Source: JAIPJA01 sp964390115
GTDB lineage: Bacteria; Patescibacteriota; Patescibacteriia; Patescibacteriales; UBA12465
Reading direction: 5' to 3'
Length of the DNA stretch: 30,950 bases
NCBI GenBank assembly: GCA_964390115.1
Contig: CAYMGT010000007.1
Coordinates: 1 to 30,950 of the forward strand
Within the stretch, counting starts at the first letter, position 1. Every line of letters starts with the position of its first letter. Below, one piece after another: positions 1 to 7,695 of this stretch. The notes beneath the pieces were generated by a model. The model was not told where the DNA came from. It was given only the letters and a program-made list of their open reading frames with translations, and searched no databases. The translations under genes and the position numbers were made by a program.

Positions 1-40
1 TTTAAAACTCTGTTTTTATTATATACATTATTTAAACTTT

Positions 41-1702
41 TTACATCATTGGCATTCCTCCACCCATTCCCCCCATACCACCCATAGACGGTCCCTGAGA
101 ATGTCCTCCATCATCTTTGCTTGGTTTATCACAAATAACAGTTTCAATAGTTAGAAACATAATAGCAGCGCTAGCAGCATTCTCTAAAGCAGAACGAACA
201 ACTTTAGTAGGATCTATAATTCCCGCCTTAACTAAATCTTCAAATTTATTAGCACTAGCGTTATAGCCAAAATTCTTTTCACCAGCCTTATTAGCTTCAA
301 TGATCTTATAAAGCACCAGAGATCCGTCTTGACCAGCATTTTGAGCAATTTGTTTAATAGGTTCTAAAATAGCTTGATCAACAATAACAGTCCCTGATTT
401 ATCTTTTTTATTATCAGCTAACTCACTAAAAGCTTCACCAGCCTGAGCTAAAGCTAAACCTCCACCTGGAACAACACCTTCTTCTTGGGCAGCTCTAGTG
501 GCATGTAGGGCGTCTTCAATTCTATCTTTTTTCTCCTTCATCTCAGTTTCAGTAGCTGCTCCCACCTTTATAACCGCCACTCCACCAGATAACTTAGCTA
601 GTCTTTCTTGTAACTTCTCTTTATCAAAATCAGAATCGCTGCTAGCAATTTCATTTCTTATCTTTTCTACTCTATTTTTTATCTCCTTAATCTCTCCTTT
701 ACCATCAACTATAGTAGTACTATCTTTAGTGGCCACTACTTTTCTAGCTTGACCTAAAACTTCCATCTCTACCTTATCTAATTTTAAACCAATTTCTTCA
801 GAAACTACTTTAGCACCAGTTAAAATAGCAATATCTTCTAGCATTTCTTTCTTTCTATCACCAAATCCAGGAACTTTAATTGCTAGAACATTGAAAGTAC
901 CTCTAAGCTTATTAACTACAAATGTTGCCAAAGCTTCGCCTTCTATATCATCAGCAATTATCACTAAATCTTTTTTACCAGATTGTGCAATTTTCTCTAA
1001 CAAAGGTAAAACATCTTGAACTGAAGAAATTTTCTTATCAGTTAAAAGAATTAAAGGATCAACCATTTCTGCCTTCATTGAATCAGAGTCAGTTACCATA
1101 TAAGGAGACACGTAACCTTTGTCAAATTGCATCCCTTCCACAACTTCAACCTCCACTCCAAAGGATTGACCCTCTTCTACCGTAACTACTCCATCTTTAC
1201 CAACTTTTTCCATGGCTTCAGCAATTTTTTCTCCAATTTCTTTACTATTAGCAGAAATTGAAGCTACTTGAGCAATTTCTTCCTTAGAAGAAATATCTTT
1301 ACTCATCTTCTTTAAATTATTTAAGATTTTAGAGATTTTAGCTTCAATACTTTCTCTAATTTCAATTGGGCTTACTCCAGCAGCTACTAATTTAAGACCT
1401 TCTCTTATCATCGCTTGAGCTAAAATTGTAGCCGTAGTTGTTCCATCTCCAGCACTATCATTAGCACGAGAAGCTACTTCTTTTATCATTTCCGCTCCAA
1501 TATTCTCAATTTTATCTTCTAATTCTATTTCTTTAGCCACGCTAACACCATCCTTTGTAATAGTTGGCGCACCAAAACCTTTATCAATAACTACATTTCT
1601 ACCTTTAGGTCCTAGAGTTACTTTAACAGCGTCAGCCAACTTATTAACTCCCGCCTGTAAGGCTTTTCTAGCCTCTTCATTAAAAATTATTTGTTTAGCC
1701 AT
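41..1702 (-). CDS. groEL: Chaperonin GroEL (Hsp60)
   Basis: ATP-dependent cytosolic chaperonin, 553 aa, the usual length. The N-terminus (MAKQIIFNEEARKAL), the nucleotide-binding stretch VTLGPKGRNVV, the DGTTTAT motif near residue 87 and the Gly/Met-rich tail GGMGGMGGGMPMM are all typical GroEL. It assembles as a double ring capped by GroES to refold proteins. It lies 23 nt downstream of groES and must be co-transcribed with it under the CIRCE operator at 2074-2100. The start is fixed by the conserved MAK N-terminus. I see no clear hairpin terminator in the 40 nt that remain before the window edge. Identification is essentially certain. Confidence 0.99.
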   Translation of the reverse strand: MAKQIIFNEEARKALQAGVNKLADAVKVTLGPKGRNVVIDKGFGAPTITKDGVSVAKEIELEDKIENIGAEMIKEVASRANDSAGDGTTTATILAQAMIREGLKLVAAGVSPIEIRESIEAKISKILNNLKKMSKDISSKEEIAQVASISANSKEIGEKIAEAMEKVGKDGVVTVEEGQSFGVEVEVVEGMQFDKGYVSPYMVTDSDSMKAEMVDPLILLTDKKISSVQDVLPLLEKIAQSGKKDLVIIADDIEGEALATFVVNKLRGTFNVLAIKVPGFGDRKKEMLEDIAILTGAKVVSEEIGLKLDKVEMEVLGQARKVVATKDSTTIVDGKGEIKEIKNRVEKIRNEIASSDSDFDKEKLQERLAKLSGGVAVIKVGAATETEMKEKKDRIEDALHATRAAQEEGVVPGGGLALAQAGEAFSELADNKKDKSGTVIVDQAILEPIKQIAQNAGQDGSLVLYKIIEANKAGEKNFGYNASANKFEDLVKAGIIDPTKVVRSALENAASAAIMFLTIETVICDKPSKDDGGHSQGPSMGGMGGMGGGMPMM

Positions 1703-1725
1703 ATGTTTAAATTTAAATTAATTAA

Positions 1726-2016
1726 TTATTCAATAATAGCTAAAATATCGCTATCGCTAATGACAAAAAATTTTTCTTTATCAATTTTTATCTCATCTGG
1801 AGAATATTTTTTAAAGACAACCTTATCTCCAACTTTAACCGACATTGTATATTTTTCACCATTGTCTAAAATTTTACCTGGACCAATAGAGATAACCTCT
1901 CCTTGTTCAGGCTTATCCTTGTCAACAGTTTCAGGTAAAAAAATACCTGAAGGAGTAGTCTCATCTACTTCTAAAGGCTTAACTACAACATTTGAATGTA
2001 ATGGTTTTAGCTTCAT
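1726..2016 (-). CDS. groES: Co-chaperonin GroES (Hsp10)
   Basis: 96-aa heptameric lid of the GroEL chamber. MKLKPLHSNVVVKPLEVDE matches the GroES N-terminus, the mobile loop is ETTPSGIFLPET (residues 19-30), and the roof/core strands VISIGPGKI and VKVGDKVVFKKYSPDEI follow. First gene of the groES-groEL operon. Its roughly 85-nt 5' leader contains the HrcA operator (CIRCE), so it should be derepressed on heat shock together with groEL. Nothing unusual in sequence or length. Confidence 0.98.
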   Translation of the reverse strand: MKLKPLHSNVVVKPLEVDETTPSGIFLPETVDKDKPEQGEVISIGPGKILDNGEKYTMSVKVGDKVVFKKYSPDEIKIDKEKFFVISDSDILAIIE

Positions 2017-2073
2017 ATTTTTAGATAATCCCTTTTATTAAAGGAATAATTAGTTTATAATTATTATTTATAT

Positions 2074-2100
2074 TTAGCACTCTTACAACTGGAGTGCTAA
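2074..2100 (-). promoter_or_regulatory. CIRCE operator (HrcA binding site) of groESL
   Basis: Perfect inverted repeat TTAGCACTC-N9-GAGTGCTAA, the exact consensus CIRCE. It lies between the promoter -10 box and the groES start, so it would be at the 5' end of the mRNA as well as being a DNA operator. The cognate repressor HrcA is encoded at 19188-19871. Confidence 0.97.
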
Positions 2101-2110
2101 TTACTTTCTT

Positions 2111-2138
2111 ATTTTAGCATTTTAAATTTTACTGTCAA
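2111..2138 (-). promoter_or_regulatory. Promoter of groES-groEL
   Basis: On the minus strand, -35 TTGACA (2133-2138), 16-nt spacer, -10 TAAAAT (2111-2116) preceded by TG one base upstream (extended -10). Predicted transcription start lies just upstream of the CIRCE, a standard class I heat-shock arrangement. Confidence 0.8.
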
Positions 2139-2154
2139 GACCTTATACTTTAAC

Positions 2155-2183
2155 AAAAAAAGAGGATCGATATTGATCCCCTT
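2155..2183 (-). terminator. Rho-independent terminator of the HExxH protein gene
   Basis: Minus-strand RNA would form a 9-bp stem AAGGGGAUC/GAUCCUCUU (one G-U pair) around a 6-nt loop, running directly into a U tract. It lies 73 nt beyond the stop of the gene at 2256-3551 and separates it from the groESL promoter. Confidence 0.85.
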
Positions 2184-2255
2184 AAATTTTAAGCTGAAAT
2201 GCCTAGATTAAATTATTTATATAAATTTAAAATTCATCCTATTTTACATCTAGAT

Positions 2256-3551
2256 TTATATCCTATTATCCCCTGCTCCATCATATGCCCAGTCCGGGTT
2301 AAAATAAGTTTTTTGACTATCACTACTAGCGTCAGCAATTTCATCAAACAACTTTTTATAAATCTGATAAATTTTTTCCATAAATTCTTCTGAATCAAGC
2401 TCTTCTTTGGTTGTGGGCATAATAGTATTATTAATAAAACTAGTAGCTTGCCAACCTAACTTTCCGTTACGGTATAAATTATATATTAAATTAAAGTGTT
2501 CTCTACTAAATTTTTTATTAACTCCTATAATACCTTTCTCAACAAGTTCTAACTCCAATATTTTAAGGCGCACGTAACGTTCAGTGGGAATAGATTCATA
2601 ATTATTAACAATATTTACATCACTATTACCAGTAAAAGATTCTCGTAATAATTTTATAGCTAGAGGCGATAAGCCAAGATTACGTCTGGTGACCTTATGA
2701 AGAAATTCATGAAGAGCTATCCCTCTGATATCTTTCTTATCCCCCTCACCCATCTGATAATTAAAATAAATTAAATTATCATATTTAGCATCATAGGCTC
2801 CAATGCCCATAGAACGAACTAACTGCCTATCATTTGGATTTTCTTTATTGAATATATCATCAAGTTTGTCCTTCCTTATAAATACATAATTAGTAACAGA
2901 AATATTAGCTAAGCGCACCGCTTGATGTCTTTTAGCTTCCTCTGAAGAGCAATCAAACTCAAATTGTAATTTTGTTAAATAATCTGGACTACTTATTACT
3001 TTTATTAAATCCTGACGAACTTCTTCTATCTCTACTATTATCTCCGGAATTATACTTAAATATTCAGCTGATTTTTCACTAAACTCAAATTTTTCAACAA
3101 CGGATTCTAAATCTTTTAACTCTTCTTTTTTTTGGTTTAATAACTTAATCTTCTCGTAAGTTTCTTGCAACAGTTTATCCGCTAAAAACATCTTTTCTAA
3201 ATCTTCATCTTCCTTAGCTCTACTTCTAGCCAAATCAGTACCATAAACTAAACCATAGAGTCCTGCTATCTCATAATCAAGAGCTACTAGAGTAGCAACT
3301 TTTTCCAAACTTTTTTTATCTAAATTCTTTTTTCCTTCTAAATCGCTTAAATCCAATCTAGCAGTTTTACTAATATCATAATCTTCCGGTGTTCTTAGAG
3401 GTTTAAGAGCCTCTAGTTCCATTTTCTTATCCTGCTTTAAAGAACTGTTAGCTCCGTCTAGACTTTGAGCCTCAGCGATAGAACCTAAAGATAAGCTAGT
3501 TATAGCACCAATACCTACAACTTTTTTTAAATTTTTTTCAAATTTATTCAT
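2256..3551 (-). CDS. Secreted protein with HExxH zinc-protease-like motif
   Basis: 431 aa of unrecognised family. The N-terminus has a Lys-rich start (MNKFEKNLKK), a hydrophobic segment (VVGIGAITSLSLGSIAEA) and a plausible signal-peptidase site after AEA, so it is probably exported. The middle (about residues 70-240) is helical, charged and coiled-coil-like. At residues 281-285 it has HEFLH within GIALHEFLHKVTRR, a classic HExxH zinc-binding helix preceded by small and hydrophobic residues. E319 or E324 (YESIPTERYV) could be the third ligand as in gluzincins; that is inference. It has its own promoter and terminator, so it is monocistronic. Function beyond 'putative metallopeptidase' is unknown. 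Confidence 0.75.
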   Translation of the reverse strand: MNKFEKNLKKVVGIGAITSLSLGSIAEAQSLDGANSSLKQDKKMELEALKPLRTPEDYDISKTARLDLSDLEGKKNLDKKSLEKVATLVALDYEIAGLYGLVYGTDLARSRAKEDEDLEKMFLADKLLQETYEKIKLLNQKKEELKDLESVVEKFEFSEKSAEYLSIIPEIIVEIEEVRQDLIKVISSPDYLTKLQFEFDCSSEEAKRHQAVRLANISVTNYVFIRKDKLDDIFNKENPNDRQLVRSMGIGAYDAKYDNLIYFNYQMGEGDKKDIRGIALHEFLHKVTRRNLGLSPLAIKLLRESFTGNSDVNIVNNYESIPTERYVRLKILELELVEKGIIGVNKKFSREHFNLIYNLYRNGKLGWQATSFINNTIMPTTKEELDSEEFMEKIYQIYKKLFDEIADASSDSQKTYFNPDWAYDGAGDNRI

Positions 3552-3594
3552 ATATAATCTAAATAAATATAGCTAAGTGGATTATTCTATAAAT

Positions 3595-3623
3595 ATTATA
3601 TATTAATTCTCCTAAAGTATCAA
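3595..3623 (-). promoter_or_regulatory. Promoter of the HExxH protein gene
   Basis: Minus strand -35 TTGATA (3618-3623), 17-nt spacer, -10 TATAAT (3595-3600); about 44 nt between the -10 box and the ATG. It lies in the short gap after the lexA-like gene. Confidence 0.7.
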
Positions 3624-3633
3624 AAAATTAAAA

Positions 3634-4275
3634 CTATTTTCTAATCACTTTTACGGCCACTCCATTTATAGCATAACCATTACTCCTTATATCATCCTCA
3701 TGTAAAACAATTGGTGGAATTTTAAGAGTGGACTCTGAAACTAGCCTTATCTCTTTATTAGCTCTATCGTGATAAAAGCGTTTAATATTGGCTGAACCAT
3801 CTATGACAGAGAGAACGTAATCACCGTCTCTGGGTTGTAAGTGAGAATCAATAACTACATAATCCCCATCCTTAATACTTTTTCCATTGATACTTGCTTT
3901 GTTAAGTGATCTTCCTACTGCCTTTACAATAAAAAGTCCCTCTGGGTCATTTTTTTTTGGTAGTAATCTAGGAGAAATTTTTATATACCCCAAAATATCT
4001 TGCTGAGCTAACTCTAAAGCTTGCCCACAGTTGGCTAAACCAAGAATTGGCAAGTTAAAGAGTTCACTGATAACGAAACTATCTCCTGTGGCAGCTTGAG
4101 TTTTCTTTTTGCTAGGATCAAAATATATTAATCCTTTTTTTCTCAATTGTTCTAAATGATATACAACAGTTTGAGCATTTTTAATTCCCACTTCCCTGCC
4201 AATCTCTCTATAGCTTAAAGAGTCGATATCTTTTTCATTAGCTAAATCTAATAATTTTTTTTGATTTTCATGCAT
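3634..4275 (-). CDS. lexA: LexA-family self-cleaving repressor (S24 peptidase)
   Basis: 213 aa with a LexA layout. Residues 1-55 form a winged helix (LSYREIGREVGIKNAQTVVYHLEQLRKKGLI) and the C-terminal half is an S24 peptidase. The autocleavage bond is probably Cys83-Gly84 in GLANCGQALE; Cys-Gly is used by UmuD, whereas most LexA proteins use Ala-Gly. The catalytic Ser123 lies in VGRSLNKA and the Lys165 general base in ANIKRF, so the protease dyad is intact. It likely represses DNA-damage genes and itself and is inactivated by RecA-stimulated cleavage; this is family knowledge. No SOS gene is adjacent. A phage-type or other S24 repressor is the alternative. Confidence 0.88.
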   Translation of the reverse strand: MHENQKKLLDLANEKDIDSLSYREIGREVGIKNAQTVVYHLEQLRKKGLIYFDPSKKKTQAATGDSFVISELFNLPILGLANCGQALELAQQDILGYIKISPRLLPKKNDPEGLFIVKAVGRSLNKASINGKSIKDGDYVVIDSHLQPRDGDYVLSVIDGSANIKRFYHDRANKEIRLVSESTLKIPPIVLHEDDIRSNGYAINGVAVKVIRK

Positions 4276-4305
4276 ATTATTATGGTTAATTATTATCTTA
4301 TCTAC

Positions 4306-4349
4306 ATTTTAGCTCATCTGTAAATTATTGTCAATAACTTTATTTACAG
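4306..4349 (-). promoter_or_regulatory. lexA-like promoter with candidate operator
   Basis: Minus strand -35 TTGACA (4329-4334), 17-nt spacer, -10 TAAAAT (4306-4311). The -35 box is bracketed by an 8-bp inverted repeat, CTGTAAAT (4318-4325) and ATTTACAG (4342-4349), separated by 16 nt, well placed for autorepression. This differs from the Gram-positive SOS box GAAC-N4-GTTC. Promoter confident; operator role inferred. Confidence 0.65.
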
Positions 4350-4363
4350 CATTTAATCCATTT

Positions 4364-4390
4364 AAAAACAGGGAGTAATTCCCTGTTTTT
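4364..4390 (-). terminator. Rho-independent terminator of the YceI/reductase pair
   Basis: Perfect 10-bp stem AAAAACAGGG/CCCTGTTTTT with a 7-nt loop (agtaatt), ending in a U run on either strand. It lies 33 nt after the stop of the flavodoxin-fold gene. No plus-strand gene needs it. Confidence 0.88.
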
Positions 4391-4423
4391 AAATTTTATG
4401 TATAATACTAAAATTATTAACCA

Positions 4424-5005
4424 CTACAATTTCTTAGCTTTTCTTATAATTTTTCTCTTTAGTTTTTCTCTTCCAATTAATACATTCTTAGATCCACTTC
4501 TACAATTATATGCCGTGGCTATCGTTTTTTGCTTAGCTCCGTAATATTTTAGGGTAAAAATTAATTGCAATTTAGCTAATATATTAACTGGTATTGAAAT
4601 TTTAGGCGCCCCATAGGTAAAAAATAGATAGAATTTTTTATCATGCCAATTAGGTACTTGTCTATTTTTTTCTTTTGACCAGACTTTGGCTATAACAGAA
4701 GATCTGTCTAAGAAGTTTTTTAAAATTGCTGGAAGACTAAAATTCCAAACCGGAGTTACTATAACTATACGTTTAACTGATTTAATCTTGGAAAAAAGCT
4801 CTTGAGCACCTAGATCTTGTTCTTTAACCTCATCTCTAAATTGATAATAATTATTATTTAAATAATCTAAATTTAAGTCGTAAAGATAAATTTTTTCTAC
4901 TTCATATTTATCTTTATCTAACCCTAAAATAAACCAATCAACTAATGTTGCTGAATTACCGGTTTTATTAGGAGAACTTAAAAGGCATAAAATCTTTTCT
5001 TTCAT
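4424..5005 (-). CDS. NAD(P)H-dependent FMN reductase-like flavodoxin-fold protein
   Basis: 193 aa, cytosolic. The N-terminal strand and phosphate-binding loop CLLSSPNKTGNSATL (residues 6-20) and the second flavin loop VTPVWNFSLPAILKNFLDR fit the flavodoxin_2/FMN reductase superfamily, which uses NAD(P)H to reduce quinones, azo compounds or flavins. A third loop segment FTYGAPK follows. The C-terminus is strongly basic (LKRKIIRKAKKL). The ATG lies 2 nt after the stop of the YceI-like lipoprotein gene, so the two are one transcription unit ending at 4364-4390. The substrate cannot be read from sequence. Confidence 0.82.
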   Translation of the reverse strand: MKEKILCLLSSPNKTGNSATLVDWFILGLDKDKYEVEKIYLYDLNLDYLNNNYYQFRDEVKEQDLGAQELFSKIKSVKRIVIVTPVWNFSLPAILKNFLDRSSVIAKVWSKEKNRQVPNWHDKKFYLFFTYGAPKISIPVNILAKLQLIFTLKYYGAKQKTIATAYNCRSGSKNVLIGREKLKRKIIRKAKKL

Positions 5006-5007
5006 AA

Positions 5008-5694
5008 TTATTCACTTAAAGAAGAAACTAAGATTATTTCTAATTCTATTTCATCTTTAATAATATTATCTTCTAAATTATCAAAAAATTTATCTGAACC
5101 ATAGCGAATATCCCACCTAGTTCTATCTATTTCTTGCTCGCTATAAATATTTAAATAAGACCCTTTAAACTCTAGAGTGGCGTTAAAATTTATCTCTTCC
5201 TCAATTCCTTTTATCTCTAAACTAGCTAAAATATTATAGACAGCTTTATTATCGTTTAAACTCTCTAAAGTTGAATCTTTTATAGTTAATTTAGATTCTG
5301 GATAAGTTTCAGTAGAAAAAAAGTCATCATTCTTTAGATGATCTACTAATTTTTGATTATTATCATTATCTGTAATAGTATCCATGTCAAAAATAATTTC
5401 TCCTGAGACTATCTTATTGTCGGACATATAAAACTCACCTGACTTTATCTTTAATTTTCCTTCATGAGAAGAACCTATAACCTTCTCTCCCTTCCAATTA
5501 ATCTTACTTAGGTCTGTATTTACTGTATATTTACCAATAACTATGTTAGATTCCTCTAAAGCCTGAGAAGATGAGGCGACATTTTCATCATTTAAATTTA
5601 AATCCATATCATTACCCGTTTCTATTGTCTTAGAACACGCTCCTAATGTAAAAATTAAAATTATTAGTCCTAAGCTTAAAAATATTTTCTTCAT
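5008..5694 (-). CDS. YceI-like lipoprotein
   Basis: 228 aa. The signal peptide MKKIFLSLGLIILIFTLGAC ends in the lipobox LGAC, so Cys20 should be lipidated and the protein anchored on the outer face of the membrane. Residues of about 50-226 match the YceI lipocalin-like beta barrel: YTVNTDLSKINWKGEKVIG, then SHEGKLKIKSGEF, LKNDDFFSTETYPESKLTI and a C-terminal WDIRYGSDKFFD. YceI proteins bind polyisoprenoid or amphiphilic ligands in their cavity; the ligand here is unknown. It is co-transcribed with the flavodoxin-fold reductase 2 nt downstream, which suggests a redox or quinone/isoprenoid link (inference). Confidence 0.88.
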   Translation of the reverse strand: MKKIFLSLGLIILIFTLGACSKTIETGNDMDLNLNDENVASSSQALEESNIVIGKYTVNTDLSKINWKGEKVIGSSHEGKLKIKSGEFYMSDNKIVSGEIIFDMDTITDNDNNQKLVDHLKNDDFFSTETYPESKLTIKDSTLESLNDNKAVYNILASLEIKGIEEEINFNATLEFKGSYLNIYSEQEIDRTRWDIRYGSDKFFDNLEDNIIKDEIELEIILVSSLSE

Positions 5695-5763
5695 ATATTT
5701 AATAATTAATTTATTAATTTTGTTTATTTAGTTTGACATAAATAAAAAAAGAAAACAAGAAAT

Positions 5764-5789
5764 AAAAAAATTTGGTGCTAGACCAAATT
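5764..5789 (-). terminator. Terminator of the ATP synthase operon
   Basis: 8-bp stem AATTTGGT/ACCAAATT with a 5-nt loop followed, on the minus strand, by a U-rich tract. It lies 33 nt after the atpC stop. Confidence 0.8.
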
Positions 5790-5821
5790 CTTTATAATAA
5801 AATCTAAAGTTAATCAATTTT

Positions 5822-6265
5822 CTATTTTATCTGTTTATTTAAATTTCTCCATTTTCTAACTGACCTAGTTCTAGCTAATTCCCTCTCTAATTGAGCGGTT
5901 ATCTCAGCAAAACGTTCACTATCTTCTGATTTTAAATTCTTCAAAGACTCCTCTGCTCTCTTTCTAGCTTCCTCAGCTTTATCTTCATCTATTTCACTGG
6001 CCCTATCAGCGCTATCAGCTAAAACAACTATTTTATTAAGTAAAACCTCTATAAACCCCCCTGTCACGGCAATAATCTCCAAGGTATTATCAATTTTTAC
6101 CACCTCTATAACTCCAGGCTTTAAAATTGACACCAATGGAGTATGTTCTGGTAAAACGGTAATTTCCCCTGATTCAGTGGGTACGGTGACTTGGATAACT
6201 GACTCCTTCATCAAGGTTCTCTCTGGAGTTACTATTTCAAATTTAATTTGTTTTTTACTAGCCAT
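5822..6265 (-). CDS. atpC: ATP synthase F1 epsilon subunit
   Basis: 147 aa, last gene of the atp operon. The N-terminal beta-sandwich is clear (KFEIVTPERTLMKESVIQVTVPTESGEITVLPEHTPLVSIL given here in part: IVTPER near residue 11 and GEITVLPEHTPLVS near 33-46). A two-helix C-terminal domain follows with DEDKAEEARKRAEESLKNL. Epsilon joins gamma in the central stalk and its C-terminal hairpin can inhibit ATP hydrolysis. Normal length is about 135-140, so it carries a slightly extended basic tail. Located 19 nt after atpD and followed by the operon terminator. Confidence 0.96.
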   Translation of the reverse strand: MASKKQIKFEIVTPERTLMKESVIQVTVPTESGEITVLPEHTPLVSILKPGVIEVVKIDNTLEIIAVTGGFIEVLLNKIVVLADSADRASEIDEDKAEEARKRAEESLKNLKSEDSERFAEITAQLERELARTRSVRKWRNLNKQIK

Positions 6266-6284
6266 ATAAGCTAAAATTAATCAA

Positions 6285-7673
6285 TTATTTTTTCTTTACT
6301 ATTTGAGAAATAGTTCCTTTCATATAGAAATCTCCCTCACTCTTATCATCATGTTTACCCTCTAAAATCTCTTTAAAACCTTTAACAGTATCTTCGAGTT
6401 TCACATATTGACCTTCTGCGCCAGTAAATGTTTCAGCAACAGTAAAGGGTTGAGATAAAAATCTTTGAACTTTTCTAGCTCTAGAAACAGTCACCCTATC
6501 CTCTTCTGATAATTCTTCCATACCTAAAATAGCAATAATATCTTGCAAATCCTTATATCTCTGTAAAACTAATTGCACTTCTCTAGCTACATTATAGTGT
6601 TCTTCTCCAACAATTTTAGGATCTAAAATAGTTGATGATGACTCTAGGGGATCTACTGCTGGATAAATACCTAGCTCTGATAAAGCTCTAGATAAAACAA
6701 CGGTAGAATCTAAATGAGCAAAAGTGGTAGCCGGAGCTGGGTCAGTTAAGTCGTCAGCTGGAACATACACAGCCTGAATAGAGGTAATGGATCCTTTGTT
6801 TGTAGAAGTAATTCTTTCTTGTAATTCTCCCATTTCTGAAGCTAAAGTTGGTTGATAACCCACAGCTGAAGGCATTCTACCTAAAAGAGTAGAAACTTCT
6901 GATCCAGCCTGAGTAAATCTAAAAATATTATCAACAAAAAATAACACATCCTTACCTTGAGCATCTCTAAAATATTCAGCCATTGATAGTCCGGATAAAG
7001 CTACTCTAGCTCTTGCGCCAGGCGGCTCATTCATTTGTCCAAAAACCATTGCTACCTTATCAAGAACGCCAGCATCTTTCATTTCATGATATAAGTCATT
7101 ACCTTCTCTAGTTCTTTCACCTACACCAGCAAAAACAGAATAACCACCATGAGCCTTAGCAATATTATTAATAAATTCTTGAATAATTACAGTTTTTCCC
7201 ACGCCTGCACCTCCAAAAAGACCAACTTTACCACCTTTAGCAATTGGGCAAATTAAATCAATAACCTTAATACCCGTTTCTAATATTTCAGTTTTTGTTG
7301 ATTGATCAATAAAATCCGGAGCAGGACGATGTATTACATATCTTTCTTTAGTTTTAGGATTCTCTTTGTTATCCACAGCCTCACCTAAAACATTAAATAT
7401 TCTTCCTAAAGTTTCTTCTCCCACGGGAACAGAAATCTGTTCATTAGTATTGATAACCTCTTGCCCCCTTTTTAAGCCATCGGTAGTACCCATAGCTACA
7501 CATCTAACTACATTAAACCCAATGTGTTGTTGAGTTTCTAAAACTAACTTAGTTTTTTCTAGTTTAATTTCTAAGGCTGTATAAATTTCTGGTAATTGAC
7601 CTTCAAAATGAACGTCCACCACAGCACCGATAATTTGTTTTATTGTCCCAATTTGACTTTGTTTTTTATCCAT
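6285..7673 (-). CDS. atpD: ATP synthase F1 beta subunit
   Basis: 462 aa catalytic subunit of the F1 head. Walker A is GGAGVGKT (residues 154-161). The motifs GERTREGNDLY and MNEPPGARARVALSGLSMAEYFRD and the Walker B segment VLFFVDNIFRF are present, followed by the C-terminal helical DELSEED-type region (EELSEEDRVTVSRARK). All catalytic residues expected for ATP synthesis or hydrolysis are visible. It is separated by 22 nt from atpG upstream and 19 nt from atpC downstream, and is part of the single operon starting at atpZ. Confidence 0.99.
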   Translation of the reverse strand: MDKKQSQIGTIKQIIGAVVDVHFEGQLPEIYTALEIKLEKTKLVLETQQHIGFNVVRCVAMGTTDGLKRGQEVINTNEQISVPVGEETLGRIFNVLGEAVDNKENPKTKERYVIHRPAPDFIDQSTKTEILETGIKVIDLICPIAKGGKVGLFGGAGVGKTVIIQEFINNIAKAHGGYSVFAGVGERTREGNDLYHEMKDAGVLDKVAMVFGQMNEPPGARARVALSGLSMAEYFRDAQGKDVLFFVDNIFRFTQAGSEVSTLLGRMPSAVGYQPTLASEMGELQERITSTNKGSITSIQAVYVPADDLTDPAPATTFAHLDSTVVLSRALSELGIYPAVDPLESSSTILDPKIVGEEHYNVAREVQLVLQRYKDLQDIIAILGMEELSEEDRVTVSRARKVQRFLSQPFTVAETFTGAEGQYVKLEDTVKGFKEILEGKHDDKSEGDFYMKGTISQIVKKK

Positions 7674-7695
7674 ATTATTTAAATTCTAAAATTAA

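Noticed and set aside
498..1185. Plus-strand open frames opposite groEL (498-752, 922-1185).
   Set aside because: They are antisense to an intact, highly conserved gene, have Ser/Leu-rich shadow composition and no start signals.
2199..2393. 64-aa plus-strand frame over the end of the HExxH gene.
   Set aside because: Overlaps the terminator region and a real gene on the other strand; composition is that of a shadow frame.
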